From Chinchilla lanigera (Eukaryota > Chordata > Mammalia > Rodentia > Chinchillidae): 64,000 nucleotides of DNA. Each line of letters opens with the position of its first letter. The first letter of the stretch is position 1. Of this stretch, positions 24,180 through 35,945 are shown one piece after another. Made by a program: the position numbers and the translations under genes. The stretch spans positions 3,678,648-3,742,647 of the forward strand of contig NW_004955423.1 in NCBI RefSeq assembly GCF_000276665.1, read 5' to 3'. The notes below the pieces were generated by a model that was not told the DNA's origin, did no database searches, and saw only the letters and a program-made list of their open reading frames with translations.

Positions 24180-25120
24180 ACATAATCCTCCTTTCAGAAA
24201 TTTAAATATCTCATTCTAATGCTTCCTGGTCTACATTATTTTTAATAAGGAGTGTGTTTTCTTGAACTGTTGATTTAATTAAAAACATTAAATTTTATCT
24301 TTTATTGTTTTAAAATTGTTCTTATTATCTTTGATCTTCAGTACATTGAATATGATATCACTAGGTGTGGATCTTTGTCTTTTCTTATTTGGAACTTGTT
24401 AAAATTCTTAAATACGTAACATTTTCCCTGAACTTTGGGAATTTATCTACTATGATTTTTTCAAATACTTTTCTTTCTTTTTATCTTCTTCTAGCACTCC
24501 CACTACACATATGGTGTCCTAAGGTTGAGGTTTAGGCGCATTACCTAAGACTTCATTTTGCTTTAGTCTTTTGAGCAGGTAAGACAAGTTCTTTAACATG
24601 GATAATTTCTATTGACCTGTTTATGAGTTTACTAATTCTTTTTCTGCCTTTCCAACTGTTACTGAATTTCTCAGTGAATTGTTCATTTCAGTTATTGTAC
24701 TTTAACAACTCTATCAGTTTTATTTTTTTATAGTTTCTACTTTTCTATTGAGATTGACTCACTGTTATATTTTATTTAAGTTCCTTGAACACAGATTTTT
24801 AAATTCTTGGAATCTATTTATAATTGCTGCTTTGAAATCTTTGTCAGAATTAAGGATTTTATTTTCTACTTGCAATTTATTAACAGTAAACTGTACTTGC
24901 ACTTCTGGTCCTAAATATAACTTTTAAAGGTCATTTGTTAACATTATTTTCAAGCTTCTTTTTATTTAGGATTTTTTTTTTCTTAATACGCTTTTACCAA
25001 ACATATTCCTTATTGTATTTCTCCCTGTCCATTTGTCTTTTCCATTTGCCTTTTAAAATTTTGATCTCACTAATGTATTGCCTGTGCAGATTTCAGGTTC
25101 TGTATCATTGAGGTCTCCTT
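24180..25120 (-). mobile_element. Old LINE (L1/HAL1-like) fragment, antisense
   Basis: T-rich sequence with 'gaactttgggaatttatcta', 'ctcccactacacatatggtg', 'gtttatgagtttactaattc', 'ttcatttcagttattgtact' and 'gaaatctttgtcagaat'. This order matches an antisense LINE region I know from other mammals but cannot place firmly (L1M or HAL1). It may belong to the same insertion as the preceding L1, with the central ORF2 lost. Confidence 0.5.
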
Positions 25121-25366
25121 ATGTTGCAGGAAACATTCAACCCAATGCAAACTTGTTTAATCAATAAGACAACTTTATTATGTATGTAAATTATACGTAT
25201 CATGATAAAGATTCAGTGCAGCTCAAAGCTAATAATCATTTTCTTTACATTTTAATTTTTCTATACTGTGGTTCTGTTTCCTTCTGTGTTGTTTCCAAGT
25301 CTCAAGAAAGCTGTTCCCTCATAGGAATATGGCTTTCAGTAAATCCTGGCTCTGCATTCTTCTTTA

Positions 25367-25469
25367 TTTATTTATTTATTTTTTGGTTTTTCTCCAGTAC
25401 TGGGAACCGAACTCACGACCTTGTGCTTGCCAGGCAGGTGCTTTTGCCACTGAGCTAAATCCCCAGCCC
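25367..25469 (-). repeat. Full-length tRNA-derived SINE with 16 bp target duplication
   Basis: Reverse copy: an A-tail seen as TTTATT units, 'ggtttttctccagtactggg', 'aaccgaactcacgaccttgt', 'gcttgccaggcaggtgc' and 'gagctaaatccccagcc'. Flanked by the perfect direct repeat TCTGCATTCTTCTTTA (25351-25366 and 25470-25485). About 103 bp, a yardstick for the family. Open frames across it are shadows. Confidence 0.95.
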
Positions 25470-25485
25470 TCTGCATTCTTCTTTA

Positions 25486-26009
25486 CTCATGCAGTTATTT
25501 CTATAGAAAAAAAACAGAAAATCTCTTCGGATAACTTTGCAGAACAGTAAGATTTCATTTGATAAAATATATAGAAAACAGAATTTTAAGTCATTACATA
25601 TAATTGAGTTAATTCTCATCTCACACCAATCTGTGTGATCAGGAAACTGAGAAGGTGTCACTTTGCATTTGGGAGCCTCAGTTCACTGATCTATGAATAA
25701 GGAGAAGGATGAATTCCACAACAGTTTATATGTGCACGCATGCCTCTACAAAGCTGGACTGGGTGGTGATGGTTGTTAGTCGAAAGAAAATAAATAGTTG
25801 GAGATGGGAAGCTTAGTCAATATCTAGGAAGTAGCAGATAGAACAGAAGAGACATAAGTTGAAGGACAGAATAAAAGAAACCAATGGTTAATATGTTACA
25901 ATAGTAGGACACAAAATAAGATATGGATAGATGGGTATAAATTAAGCTCAGCAATTAGTTATGGCACTTCTTTGGAGCTATTCAATTGCCAAATGTCTAT
26001 TAAGAATTT
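25486..26009. other. Unique non-coding sequence
   Basis: No feature recognised. Confidence 0.5.
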
Positions 26010-26190
26010 TATTATAATGGCTAATATTGATTGAATTCTTACTTTGTGCTGTGCACTTTGCTGAGTACTTTAACTACTTCAACGATCTTAGTATCTCCAT
26101 TTTACAAAAAAATAGAAGCTAAAAGATCTTAAATAAACATGTCCTCATACCTTGCAGCTTGTAAGCTAGACTCAAACATGGGGCTTCTAA
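26010..26190 (-). repeat. MIR SINE fragment
   Basis: 'ttgattgaattcttactttg', 'tgctgtgcactttgctgagt', 'cattttacaaaaaaatagaa' and 'gcttgtaagctagactcaaa' follow the reverse MIR consensus. Confidence 0.7.
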
Positions 26191-26317
26191 CTTTAGAACA
26201 CATACTCCCAGAAACTACATTATGCTAGCCTTCAGGCTGAGGTTGTGAACAAAAATGACACAGCCTTCATCTTCAGGGAGATGGAGTCTATCCCTTAGTG
26301 TATTTGCTTTTTTAATG

Positions 26318-26480
26318 AAAAAAAAAATTTTTTTTATTAGTATATATATTAACTGGCATATAGTAATTGTACATATTTATGGGGACAATGTTACATTTTG
26401 ATGTGTAATGATCAGATGTGTAATTATCAGATCAGGGTAAATGGCATGCCTATCATCTCAAACATACAGCATCTGGGTTG
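26318..26480 (-). mobile_element. L1 3' UTR fragment, antisense
   Basis: 'catatttatggggacaatgt', 'tacattttgatgtgtaatga', 'tcagatcagggtaaatggca' and 'cctatcatctcaaac' match the reversed 3' UTR of older L1 families. Confidence 0.7.
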
Positions 26481-26499
26481 GGAGCATTTAAAATGCTCT

Positions 26500-26855
26500 A
26501 TGACAGTTCAGGTTGTTTGTGGCAACTTTATTGGCTTGGGAGATGCCCAGGAAATTGGTGGAACACACTTCTGGGTGTGTCTGGATGGGTGATGGAGATG
26601 TGACCCTTGCATACTATATATGATTCCTTGGCCTCTTCTCTCTGACACTGTCACCCTTCTCTGCTTCTCAGTTTTCATGATCTAAACATCTTTTCTCTAC
26701 CACACCCTTTGGTCATGGCATGTCTGCCAGGGAGCCTTATGATCTTGGACTGACCCCCCCTAGAACCATAAGCTAAATTAAACCTCTCCCCCTTTAAGTT
26801 TTGGGTGTTGGGCATTGTGTTTCAGTAATGGAAAAGCTGACAAATATACTCTTCA
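26500..26855 (+). mobile_element. Probable MaLR-like LTR, sense
   Basis: The 3' part has 'accataagctaaattaaacc', 'tctccccctttaagttttgg' and 'cagtaatggaaaagctgac', the layout of polyadenylation region and LTR end seen in rodent MaLR LTRs. The 5' part has the C/T-rich 'ttctctgcttctcagttttc' segment. Family and edges are uncertain. The frame at 26398-26592 crosses the L1/LTR junction and is not a gene. Confidence 0.5.
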
Positions 26856-27139
26856 TTAAATATTATGAAATATTCAATTTCTCTTTCTCTTTGTCTGTCT
26901 GTGTGTTTCTCTTTTCTGTCTTTTTCTGGCTTAAGCAAAAGAACTGATGTTGATTTGATGTGGAAGAAAACAGAAGGCAAAGATTAATATGATTTCATAG
27001 AGTTTTTTATAAGTTTGACTATAAAAAGTGATTGTAAAAAGTGTTTACTATTCTATAGTTTGACTATATAGTATTTAAAAATTAATTTTATACTTGAATT
27101 GTTATGTATACATAATCCTCAACTATGGTATTTTCAAAT

Positions 27140-27345
27140 CATGGTTACACATTTCTGATACTAGTGAGATGTTTAATCCTTCTGCTAACTTGTCTCTGCT
27201 TACATCTCTTGGTTGCCAAATCTGTCAGTAGATGCTTCAAGATCATAGGTATCCTGATGATAGGAACCACATGTTATTTATCATTTTATATTATTTGTAG
27301 CACCTAGCATGGTGATGGACCCATAATAGATATTTATAAATATTT
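27140..27345 (+). repeat. L2 LINE 3' fragment
   Basis: 'gtagcacctagcatggtgat' then 'ggacccataatagatattta' then 'taaatatttaatgaatg' follows the sense L2 terminus. Confidence 0.65.
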
Positions 27346-27349
27346 AATG

Positions 27350-28930
27350 AATGCTTGCTTTATCTACTTAGTCCTGTAAATATCCTATCTGAATATATCA
27401 AGATTTTAAAAAGCAAGCTATAAATATAAATGTAAATTAAGTCCAGATGTAATATCGCACAAACTTTTCATCTTTATTCTATCTTTTCAAATAACATTTA
27501 TAGTGTACTTAATCTGTTCTCAAACATATCATAGCCAATCCAGAAATAAATGAAATAAGCAAAGATCCCTTTCCTTCAGAAGTATGTACTTTTTTAGAAA
27601 GACAAATTGTATCCACTGATGAACCTGCTAAAGGGCAAAACAGAACAAGTCTTACTACATGCTGAAGGATCTCTAAAGGGAAAGATCAGAGTGGAATGGT
27701 TTCCTAAGAATAAGATTTTCAAAAGGTGGAATTTTACCATATTTCTATTAAACTGAGTTTGGCATTAAGTGCATATTTTCCATTTTGTTTTAGAGGAGAG
27801 TAAAATGGTCTCAGGTGAGACAAATGCATAAGCATCTACAGAAGTTAGGAAGAGGGAAAGCTGTGAAGGTCATAGTTCACATTCAGGGAAACTGAGTCAT
27901 CACAATGAGAACCATTTGCAAGCTAGGCATTTTAAAAGTAGCCCTAAAAGTAAATGTGAGTTATTTTGCATAATACATAGTTCACTTACAACCATGTCAG
28001 TTAGTGGGCGTCTCAAGAAGACAAAACGTGCCAAGGAAGAATCACTGAAACACCATTTAAGAGCTTCATGAAAGAGACTACCTAACTCAACTCCTCCACT
28101 GAGTCAATGGAAGCTGACTCGGCGAACAGCTGGGACTAATTGTTTCAGTAATTATAATGCGTTATCAATAATCTCAGACACTTTACATTCTAGGAATGTC
28201 TTTTAGTAAAGACAATTTTTAATTCATGGGCATATTAAAACAGTATCCCTGTAAGCTGGTAATGTCTCACAATGTGTTTCCTTATCTTTATTATAAATCT
28301 CTTTAACCACTTTTCCTCAGTTCCTTCAAAGCTGGGTTGCTTTCCCCTACTTTACCCAGTGGTCTCACTCAAAATCATTAGAAAGTTGTTAGTTTCTTGA
28401 GGCAGAGATGTGCACTGTTCATATATTATTTAGTTACCTAATACATACTATTACTCCCCCATTAATCCAAAGCCCGCTCCCTTTTTTCTCTCTTGCTTAG
28501 TAGAGTGCCAGCTACATGCAGATAATTGTTCTTTTGGCCACTGTTTTCAAACAGTTTGTACTGTTTTCTTTTTAAATAATTTAGTTTAATTTCTACAGTC
28601 TTTTTATTTCCATATAAAAAATTAAAACTAAGGAGTTTGGAAGAGGGGCATGAAGAAAGAGTGCTTAATGGATACGAAGTACATTTGGATAACAGGAATA
28701 GTTTCTAACATTTGACAGCACATTTGGATAGCTGTGATTGATAATAATTAATTGCATATTTCCAAATAATGAGTAGAGAAGATTTTGAATATTCCCAACA
28801 GAGAAATAATAAATCTCTGAGGTGATAGATATGCCAAGTATTCCAATATTGTAGTATGTATTAAAAATATTGCACTCTATCTTACAGATGTATATAATTA
28901 CTGTATGTCAACTAACATAAAAAATAAAAT
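27350..28930. other. Unique AT-rich non-coding sequence
   Basis: No gene or clear repeat recognised. A weak L2-like segment may lie near 28390-28450. Confidence 0.5.
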
Positions 28931-28935
28931 ATTTT

Positions 28936-29011
28936 TCCACGCTGGTGACTGAACCCAGGGCTTCAGGCATGCTAAACACATGCTGTACACTGAACTACTC
29001 TCTTATCCCTA
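28936..29011 (-). repeat. Diverged ID/B4-like tRNA SINE, antisense
   Basis: 'ttccacgctggtgactgaac', 'ccagggcttcaggcatgcta' and 'tgtacactgaactac' match the reverse of a tRNA-derived SINE with B-box and A-box relics. More decayed than the copies at 25367 and 50791. Confidence 0.7.
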
Positions 29012-31065
29012 AAATGTTTTTAAACTGCAGATATAGAATATATATTGTCAGTCAATCTGCTCTCTGTTTGATATTTTATCGAGTTCTTCTTCATCCTGAA
29101 CAATTTAGTCTGAAATTTTTCTTTTCTTTGCCTATTTAATCTATTGTTTACTAATGTCTATTAATTTTAAAAAATATCAGGGTTCAATGTGGTGTTTTTG
29201 TCAAAGGTTTGTACTCTGTAGAACATGAGTAGGCAGCAAATATGTGGTAACTTACTGAAACTAAATTATATAGGGGTTTGTGTTGTACAGATGGTGTGTT
29301 TGCTAATATTTAAAGTTAGTATCTATCATACTTCTGAGAAATACACTGGGCTTTTTTAGTATGGAAAAATTTAAATAAAAATGAACTAAAAATCAGTGAA
29401 TGGTAGCAGAAAGTTTGATGTTATAGGTTAGCACAAGGGTTTCGATGCAAGTGCTGTAGTTTCTCACCATTCACGAAAGATTCCAAATCTGCTATTGCCT
29501 GCTCAGTACAACTGAACATTAGTGTACGACTCTGTAAAACTGGTCTGTGATGCATTCAAATCTTGAAATGACTGGAGAGTCAGAGCAGGAAGAAGGGGGA
29601 ATTTGCTTGTCACTCTTTTCCTTTTGATTGTGGTACTCACCCTGGGGAAATGGGCACTGGCCTGAAGGTGGCACATGCCATGCAGTTTCCACATAAAGAG
29701 TTTGTTGTTTTTAATCTCTGCTAGACTAGTTTTCCTAAATCTAGGTCAGAATGGTAAAACACTAATTTAGTGCTTGCTATGATGCACTCACTCAGGAATA
29801 TCTTATTGTTATTTGAAGTACTCCAAAGGAAGATATTGAAAAATGCTTAGAATTGGGTTGGTTGCTCTAGCAACAAAGCCAAGCTTCTGAAGATTACCTT
29901 CAGTGACTACAGCTTTGACAGCCAAACAGCAAAAGGGAAAGGTGATTAGTCCCAGAACTTTGCTTTTAAAACTTGGCTTGAAGTAATGCCACCACTAGCA
30001 GGCCCCAATATTTAAAGACACTGAAATAAAGCTTGGAAATTATTTTAATTTTTAATGGATATGCAAGACATTTTCTTCCTATGATTTTTGTCTATGGGAG
30101 AGAAAAATCAGTGGTATTCAGCCCAAGGAGAACAGATTACAGTGTTTCAAGTGACATAGCTATGAAGCTGGGGAGGATAGGACTTTGGCCTTATCAGATA
30201 TTCTTGTCTAAAGTAGAATTGCTTATTTCTGCTTGTTGACAATTTGTTTATATCTCTTTGAACAAAAAATAACTGAAAGCAATTGCTCTGTGAACCATAG
30301 AGATTTTGAATGATACACTATAATGAGCTAAATAAGGGTGAATGAAGAGAGTTGGCTAGTAAAAAAAAGAAAAAGAAGAAAATCTTTACTTTAATCTGTA
30401 GGTCCAATTTAGCTAAACTTTGATGGGAAAACTGGAATGTCTAGGGATTGAGTTATCCTACTTCTTTTTTTCTGAAAATTGTCTTAGAGCATTTAAGCAA
30501 TAGACCAGGGGTGCATGGATTTAAGTGAAGTACCAAGAGGCTGGATTACAGTCTGGATTTTGAAGTCTAAGTAAATTTTAGCAAGTCTGATTCCTGTGAC
30601 AAGGAACTGTTGCTAGGAGATACATCATGAGTTAGATATCTGGGCCTGAAACTTTGTAGATGCCAACGTTATGAAGATAATTCCATGGCTTTCACTATTT
30701 GTTTTGTTTTGGTAATACAAGAATGTAGAGTTTCATTGGGTATTCAGAAGCATTTTCATTTATGGTTCTGAGTACATGCTCCTAGGGGCAAAATGTAATA
30801 TTGAACTTTAGAGATAGTTTGAAAGATATTGGCTGTAGAATCTGAAAAATCAGTAGGAGAGGCTTATAGCCTTTGATCTGGACTGTGTAATGAGAGACTA
30901 GTTTAATAAATAAACTTTTAGTTTTGGGAATTTCAAGCTATATGAAGTGGTTTTAGGTTGCTCTTTGGGGTCCTGGGTGCTCACCATTTTATTTGCTGCC
31001 TTTTCCTTTCTTGGGGACATTATACAGGGCTTAGTTCACCTCTGTCTTGACTTTAATTGCACTCA
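29012..31065. other. Unique non-coding sequence
   Basis: No repeat or gene recognised. It contains an X-box-like inverted motif at 29861-29874, given separately. Confidence 0.5.
29861..29874. promoter_or_regulatory. X-box-like inverted motif
   Basis: GTTGCTCTAGCAAC: inverted GTTGC/GCAAC half-sites around TCTA. Close to the RFX X-box (GTTGCCATGGCAAC) but off in the centre. A short palindrome can arise by chance in 64 kb, so confidence is low. Confidence 0.25.
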
Positions 31066-31069
31066 TTTT

Positions 31070-31620
31070 AGGAAGGCCGTTTCTGTAGCCAGCAGTGTAT
31101 GAAGCACTGTGGGAATAAAGAGACGAATAAAACACAGACGTTCAAATACCCTCGGCGGAGTTTATGACTAGTTCTAATTAATAGAAGGTAGAAAGAGGAA
31201 GTGGATTTTGAGCTGAGCCTTTGCAAAGACAGAAATTATGGCTACAGGAACAGCAGGGGCAAAGTTACGGAGGCTGGCTGTGTATGAGGAACCGCGTAAA
31301 TTATGTCGTCTCCTTTTTACCGACTGTCTCACAGGAAGAGCTCTGTCTTGCCTATGAAATCACAGTATAGCACCTTATCTTACCTATTCTATCACAGAAT
31401 AGGCAAATTGAAAAGTAGAAAGAAATGGAAAAATAGGAAAGCCAGTGCAGAACCAAATTTTATTCATAAACTACTCCGTGCTATCTTTCCAGCCTCATCT
31501 CTTACTAGTTCATTTGTTTATTCACTAAATATTTACGATATGTGCACTATGAGCAAGGTGCTGTGGTAGACACTGAGTAAGCACTAGCGAGGAAATGGAT
31601 TAGTCCCTTAGTAACAGAGC
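31070..31620 (-). repeat. L2 LINE fragments
   Basis: 31085-31170 ('agcagtgtatgaagcactgt', 'gggaataaagagacgaataa') and 31500-31620 ('tcactaaatatttacgatat', 'gtgcactatgagcaaggtgc') both read as reverse L2 3' ends, with 31190-31290 between them resembling an internal L2 segment. Probably two old insertions or one rearranged one. The frame at 31303-31569 ends inside it and is not a gene. Confidence 0.55.
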
Positions 31621-31786
31621 TTATAGAAACATGGAAAGGGTCGGGCATTCATCGAATAGTAGCACAAGTAAATGTATAATTTCTGACCCGGATATTTGCA
31701 TGTCTAACTTTATCTGTAAGAATACACCTAGAGGGAGGTCTCAGAATGTCTCCGACTGTGGCTCAGTCTGCGTCTCTTAGGTGTGC

Positions 31787-31927
31787 ATGTGTGTATGTGT
31801 GCATGCATGTGTATATGTGTACGTGTGTGATGATCAGGTAAAATTTCTACATCGAAATGATGCTTGATTTAAAATCTAAAGAGCAAGTCGAAATAAAGAA
31901 AATAAACAGGCAGGTTGGGGGCAGCTT
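31787..31927 (+). repeat. Perfect 141 bp direct repeat, copy A
   Basis: Identical over 141 bp to 32378-32518. Begins in a TG-rich segment (atgtgtgtatgtgtgcatgc), continues through 'gatgatcaggtaaaatttct' and 'acatcgaaatgatgcttgat', and ends 'caggcaggttgggggcagct' plus T. Not a family I recognise. See the finding. Confidence 0.98.
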
Positions 31928-32330
31928 TCTGAGCAGTGGGAACACTGATGGGATGCTTTGGAGGCTGGGAGGAGCATCTCAGGTCAGTGACCAAGAGGAG
32001 GATTGGCTGGAGAGCAGCAAGTGGGGCAGAAAGGGTGATGAGAAAAGGCTGGAAAGAGAACAGGAGCCCTATCAAGCAGGATTTTGTGAAGTATTTTAGT
32101 CTTTATTCCAAAGCAGTGGGCAACCTTTTAAGAGTTTTAGGTAGCAGATTAACAAATGAGATTTGCATTTTAAAATATTAATTTTACTACACTATACGAA
32201 ATGCCTTGGGCCCAAAAGAGGACAAGGAAACCACTTATAAGGCTACCATAGAAAAACAATGAGAGACAGCCTACGGTGGCATAGTGGTAAAAATAGAAGC
32301 AGAGTGATATGACAGAGCAAAGGTTTCATA
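31928..32330 (-). repeat. Probable L2 LINE segment between the direct repeats
   Basis: 'aggattttgtgaagtatttt', 'tagtctttattccaaagcag', 'tgggcaaccttttaagagtt' and 'agcagattaacaaatgagat' recall the reversed L2 3' region. The overlapping open frames at 31857-32181 are not supported as genes. Confidence 0.45.
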
Positions 32331-32377
32331 GCTTTAGTGCAGTTGGATATAGAAGGTAAGGAAGACTGAGGTGTGAA

Positions 32378-32518
32378 ATGTGTGTATGTGTGCATGCATG
32401 TGTATATGTGTACGTGTGTGATGATCAGGTAAAATTTCTACATCGAAATGATGCTTGATTTAAAATCTAAAGAGCAAGTCGAAATAAAGAAAATAAACAG
32501 GCAGGTTGGGGGCAGCTT
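32378..32518 (+). repeat. Perfect 141 bp direct repeat, copy B
   Basis: Same sequence as 31787-31927, offset by 591 bp, with a 450 bp spacer that is not itself repeated. Identity stops abruptly at both ends (a/c on the left, g/t on the right). Confidence 0.98.
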
Positions 32519-34070
32519 GTGCCCCTTCCAAGTGGAAGGATTATGGTGTCAGCCCTAGGTTAAGGAATGGAAGGAGGGCCAACTGGAAGCTTCAGTTGGA
32601 ACTGGAGCTTCAGAGGGAGGATTTTAGACATGTAGGACTGGATGACGTGTTCAAAACCAGCAGAATCTGAAATAATGAAAATCACATAACATAGTGCTTT
32701 TAGAGCGAGGGAGTAGTATATTCGAATCTTTGGAAGGGGATACAATATGTGATGTGTTTCCAATTTATGCATGGAATGAGTCTTTTTTGCCACCAAATAT
32801 TGAGTCAACACAATCCCAACACCATCTATCCATTTTCTTACATGAATTCAGTGTTGAATTTCATATAGTGACAAGCAACATTTAAAGAAAGTTTTATGTA
32901 ACATCACTCTTTGTTTTTAAAGCAAAATATTTAATAATTGTGTTATTATAGTAGATATGAGACTCTTCTTATACCTGCAAACATCTTTTTATGTGGGATA
33001 TATGTGACCTGAGAGGAGATTAAATTGATCTGAGAATGAATACTTTATTTAAGAAAAAGTATGTCAGAAAATTTCCATTATTTGTTTTGAATAAATATGA
33101 ACAGTGGATTTTTTTATTAAGAAATTCAATTGTCACAAAGTATTTGAGAGCAAAAACTTAAATATATAAAGGAAAAGGTCTCTAGGAAAATATATGCTTT
33201 TTTTTTAATGTCTATTACTGTGTGGCATTCACACTTTATAGTAGAAGAAACATACAAATATGCATGTGGATGCTTTTCTGCATTTCCTTTACCATGTAAA
33301 ACTTATGTTTTCACTATAGAAAAATACATGGAGAGATCATTGCTCTCATCTATCGATCTCACTATATAATTTTTACAGCTGTTCTTCAGTTGTTAATATA
33401 TTTCTGTGGAATATGTGTAAATAGACATGAGCAAACTGTCTAAAACTTATTCAGCTAGTCAGTGAACCATGTAATCTGTTGGTTCAGAGACAACAGATAA
33501 TAGAGTGAGATATTTGCTTTACCATCCACACACTCCATGTAGCGTCGAGGCTCCAAAAGTCAATTTGTGTTCTGTTGGGGCATGTCTCATCACACTATAT
33601 TATCACATCGGGGGTAGGAAATTTGGATAATGACTATCTGATTTAGAAAAAAGAGTCTATTTAGTGAATTGAATATCTGTGAGGTGGGAATTTTGAACTA
33701 GAATTTGGTTCTGTCCTTGGTTAATTTGATACTCTGTATGTGTCTCGTCACTGTTTCCCTCCCTTTTAACAATGTAAGTTAGAAATAACCTTGTTAATTA
33801 GCATCTATTTTTAGGTTGATGACATGACACCACCAAGACAGAGTGAAAACATTCCAGTACTACCATAGCACAAGCAGTAAAACTCTTTCCTAAAGGGAAG
33901 GTAGACAATGGAAATGAAAATTTAAAAGGAAAACTTAAATTACACCCCTTGTAGGTATACTTGGAATGCATACTTATTTTGAACAGTCTGAGTTAAGGTA
34001 AATGTTAGTGAACAGATTCACTTCCTAGGCCTTACTCTTATTTGGCACAAACAGTTGAAAACTGGGAGGT
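32519..34070. other. Unique AT-rich non-coding sequence
   Basis: No gene or repeat family recognised. Confidence 0.5.
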
Positions 34071-34074
34071 AGCA

Positions 34075-34480
34075 TGGAGCCTCCCTTTCTTAGTAACTTT
34101 CACTGGCTTCCTATTATACTGAAGATGAAGTTCAATTTCCTCTACACCATGTTCCCACTTTACAGTTGTATCCTTAACGTAACTTTCTGCTTCTACCAAA
34201 TCAACCTATCCTAAGTCTTCTGTGAATGTGTGTTTTATATATGCATTTAATATTATATATAGATTTGATAATGCTGCTTCCCCATTATTTCCACATGCTC
34301 TATACCCACCTATCTCATAAGTCCTGTTCACATTCTTATTGATAGAGCTTTTGTTAACCTCTCCTGGCTAGAAATGATCTCATAGCACTTCATCTGCACC
34401 TCTCATAAGGCAATTAACACCTTCTTTCTTTATTTTGATTATGTGTATACATGTTTTACTTCTAGATAGAGTCTGCTATT
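34075..34480 (+). repeat. L2 LINE segment
   Basis: 'tttcactggcttcctattat', 'actgaagatgaagttcaatt' and 'cctctacaccatgttcccac' follow the sense L2 region just downstream of the reverse-transcriptase domain. The later 'acatgctctatacccaccta' continues it. Heavily mutated. Confidence 0.6.
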
Positions 34481-34959
34481 TATGGAATTGGTGAGCAGTA
34501 AGCTAAATCAAACAAAATATGGGATAAGGAGACATTCTGATATAAAAAGAGGATTTCTAAGTCACTGTAGATTTGAACTTGTGGTATAACTGGGAATTCA
34601 TCCAGTCTTCTCCCAAGAGCTTCCCTACACTCTGAAGTCTTGATATTGGGATTTTTCTTGCTAATCTTTTTTAAAAAAATTTTATTAGATACTATAGTCT
34701 TTCTTGTGTAGTAACAATTAGGTTGTGAGCTCAAAAGATAGGTTGGTTAAGTGGGTTGAAATGGAACAGTACATATCAGATTGGATGAGTAGGAATAGGA
34801 GGAAGACGAGTAGGTGGGCTTGGAGGAGATGTGGTTTGTGGTTAGAGAGCAGATGCTCTGTTAGAATTGCTTTATATTCTAATCTATGCTCATCCTCCTC
34901 TGAATTGCTAGTTCAGTTGCATCAATATGACACAGTTTAGCACTTATTTTGCTCAAGTG
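34481..34959. other. Unique non-coding sequence
   Basis: Short frames on both strands (34480-34734 minus, 34725-34940 plus); no domain recognised. Confidence 0.5.
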
Positions 34960-35026
34960 CAATAGCGTTGCCTTCTCCATTAGTTTGAAAGTTTCTTGAA
35001 AGCAGGAACACTTTATCCTCATTGTG

Positions 35027-35059
<33 letters not shown>

Positions 35060-35135
35060 AAGTATATGTGCATAAGGCAGTGCCTACCATAGTTCCTGGG
35101 GCATAAAGACACTAAAAATTAATTGCTTTATTAAT
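34960..35135 (+). repeat. L2 3' end interrupted by a (TG)n microsatellite
   Basis: 'gtttcttgaaagcaggaaca' before, and 'gcagtgcctaccatagttcc' plus 'tggggcataaagacac' after, are consecutive parts of the sense L2 terminus. The TG array at 35023-35059 (one C interruption) sits between them, so it grew inside the L2 copy. The minus-strand frame with Thr-His repeats is a microsatellite translation. Confidence 0.7.
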
Positions 35136-35159
35136 ATATTAAATTACTAATTGGAAAAT

Positions 35160-35699
35160 CACTTTTGTTTGATTAAAGAGTTATTGAGCACCCACTGGAG
35201 ACATCTGGATATTGTGCATGAACTTTTGGTACATGCAAATATGTGGCCTTGAGGATTGTCACAGAGTCTTCCATGGCAGAGGTGGATGGAACTTTCACTG
35301 GAATATGAATAACAAGTGGGATTCAAATGGGTAGAGAAAAAATATGGGAAGCAATATGTGGAAAACAAAGATGAAAAATGAGCATGGTGTGTCTATGGTA
35401 CAGTAAAGGTAGTAAAGATAGATAATTTTGAATTATTTCTTTCAAATTAGGAATTAAACAATAACCTGACATTCACCAGATGTCAAATATTTATTTACTC
35501 CTCCTAAACTTCACCAATGTTGTCCAAATGCTCACTAAATAGATCAGCCCAATGATTCCCAAAGAGAAAAAAAATTAATTATTCTTCCATTGAGACTCAC
35601 TTTCAAAGCTCATGACTACTAAATTTTTGGTGTCAAAGGCTCCTGACCTCCATGCTTCCCTGTTTTATAATCTATCCTTATTTTCATTGTGTGTTATCA
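35160..35699. other. Unique non-coding sequence
   Basis: No feature recognised. Confidence 0.5.
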
Positions 35700-35945
35700 C
35701 ATTACAGGTCTTTTTCAGTGCGTCACACTGTTTGAGCTTCACACTAACTCACGGCATTTTCAAATACTCCACAGACATAGCTCATTCAGTCTCAGAGGTA
35801 GGGAGGGGCAGGTAGCATTGTCCCTGGGGAATGAATAAGGAAGCAGAAGGGCAGGGAGGTTAAGTGACTTGTATAAGATCACACAAGGGGTCAGTAGCTG
35901 TGTGTGAATAGGACTCAGCTTCCAAACCTTTAGTCCAAGGCTCTG
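35700..35945 (-). repeat. MIR SINE
   Basis: 'gcagggaggttaagtgactt', 'gtataagatcacacaagggg' and 'gtccaaggctctgaccacta' match the reverse MIR closely through the conserved core. Confidence 0.85.

Noticed and set aside
35023..35059. CRISPR-like or functional array among the direct repeats
   Set aside because: All tandem arrays here are di- to pentanucleotide or short minisatellite repeats without regular spacers, in a mammalian genome.
34879..35112. Frame with Thr-His repeats
   Set aside because: Translation of the (TG)n microsatellite.
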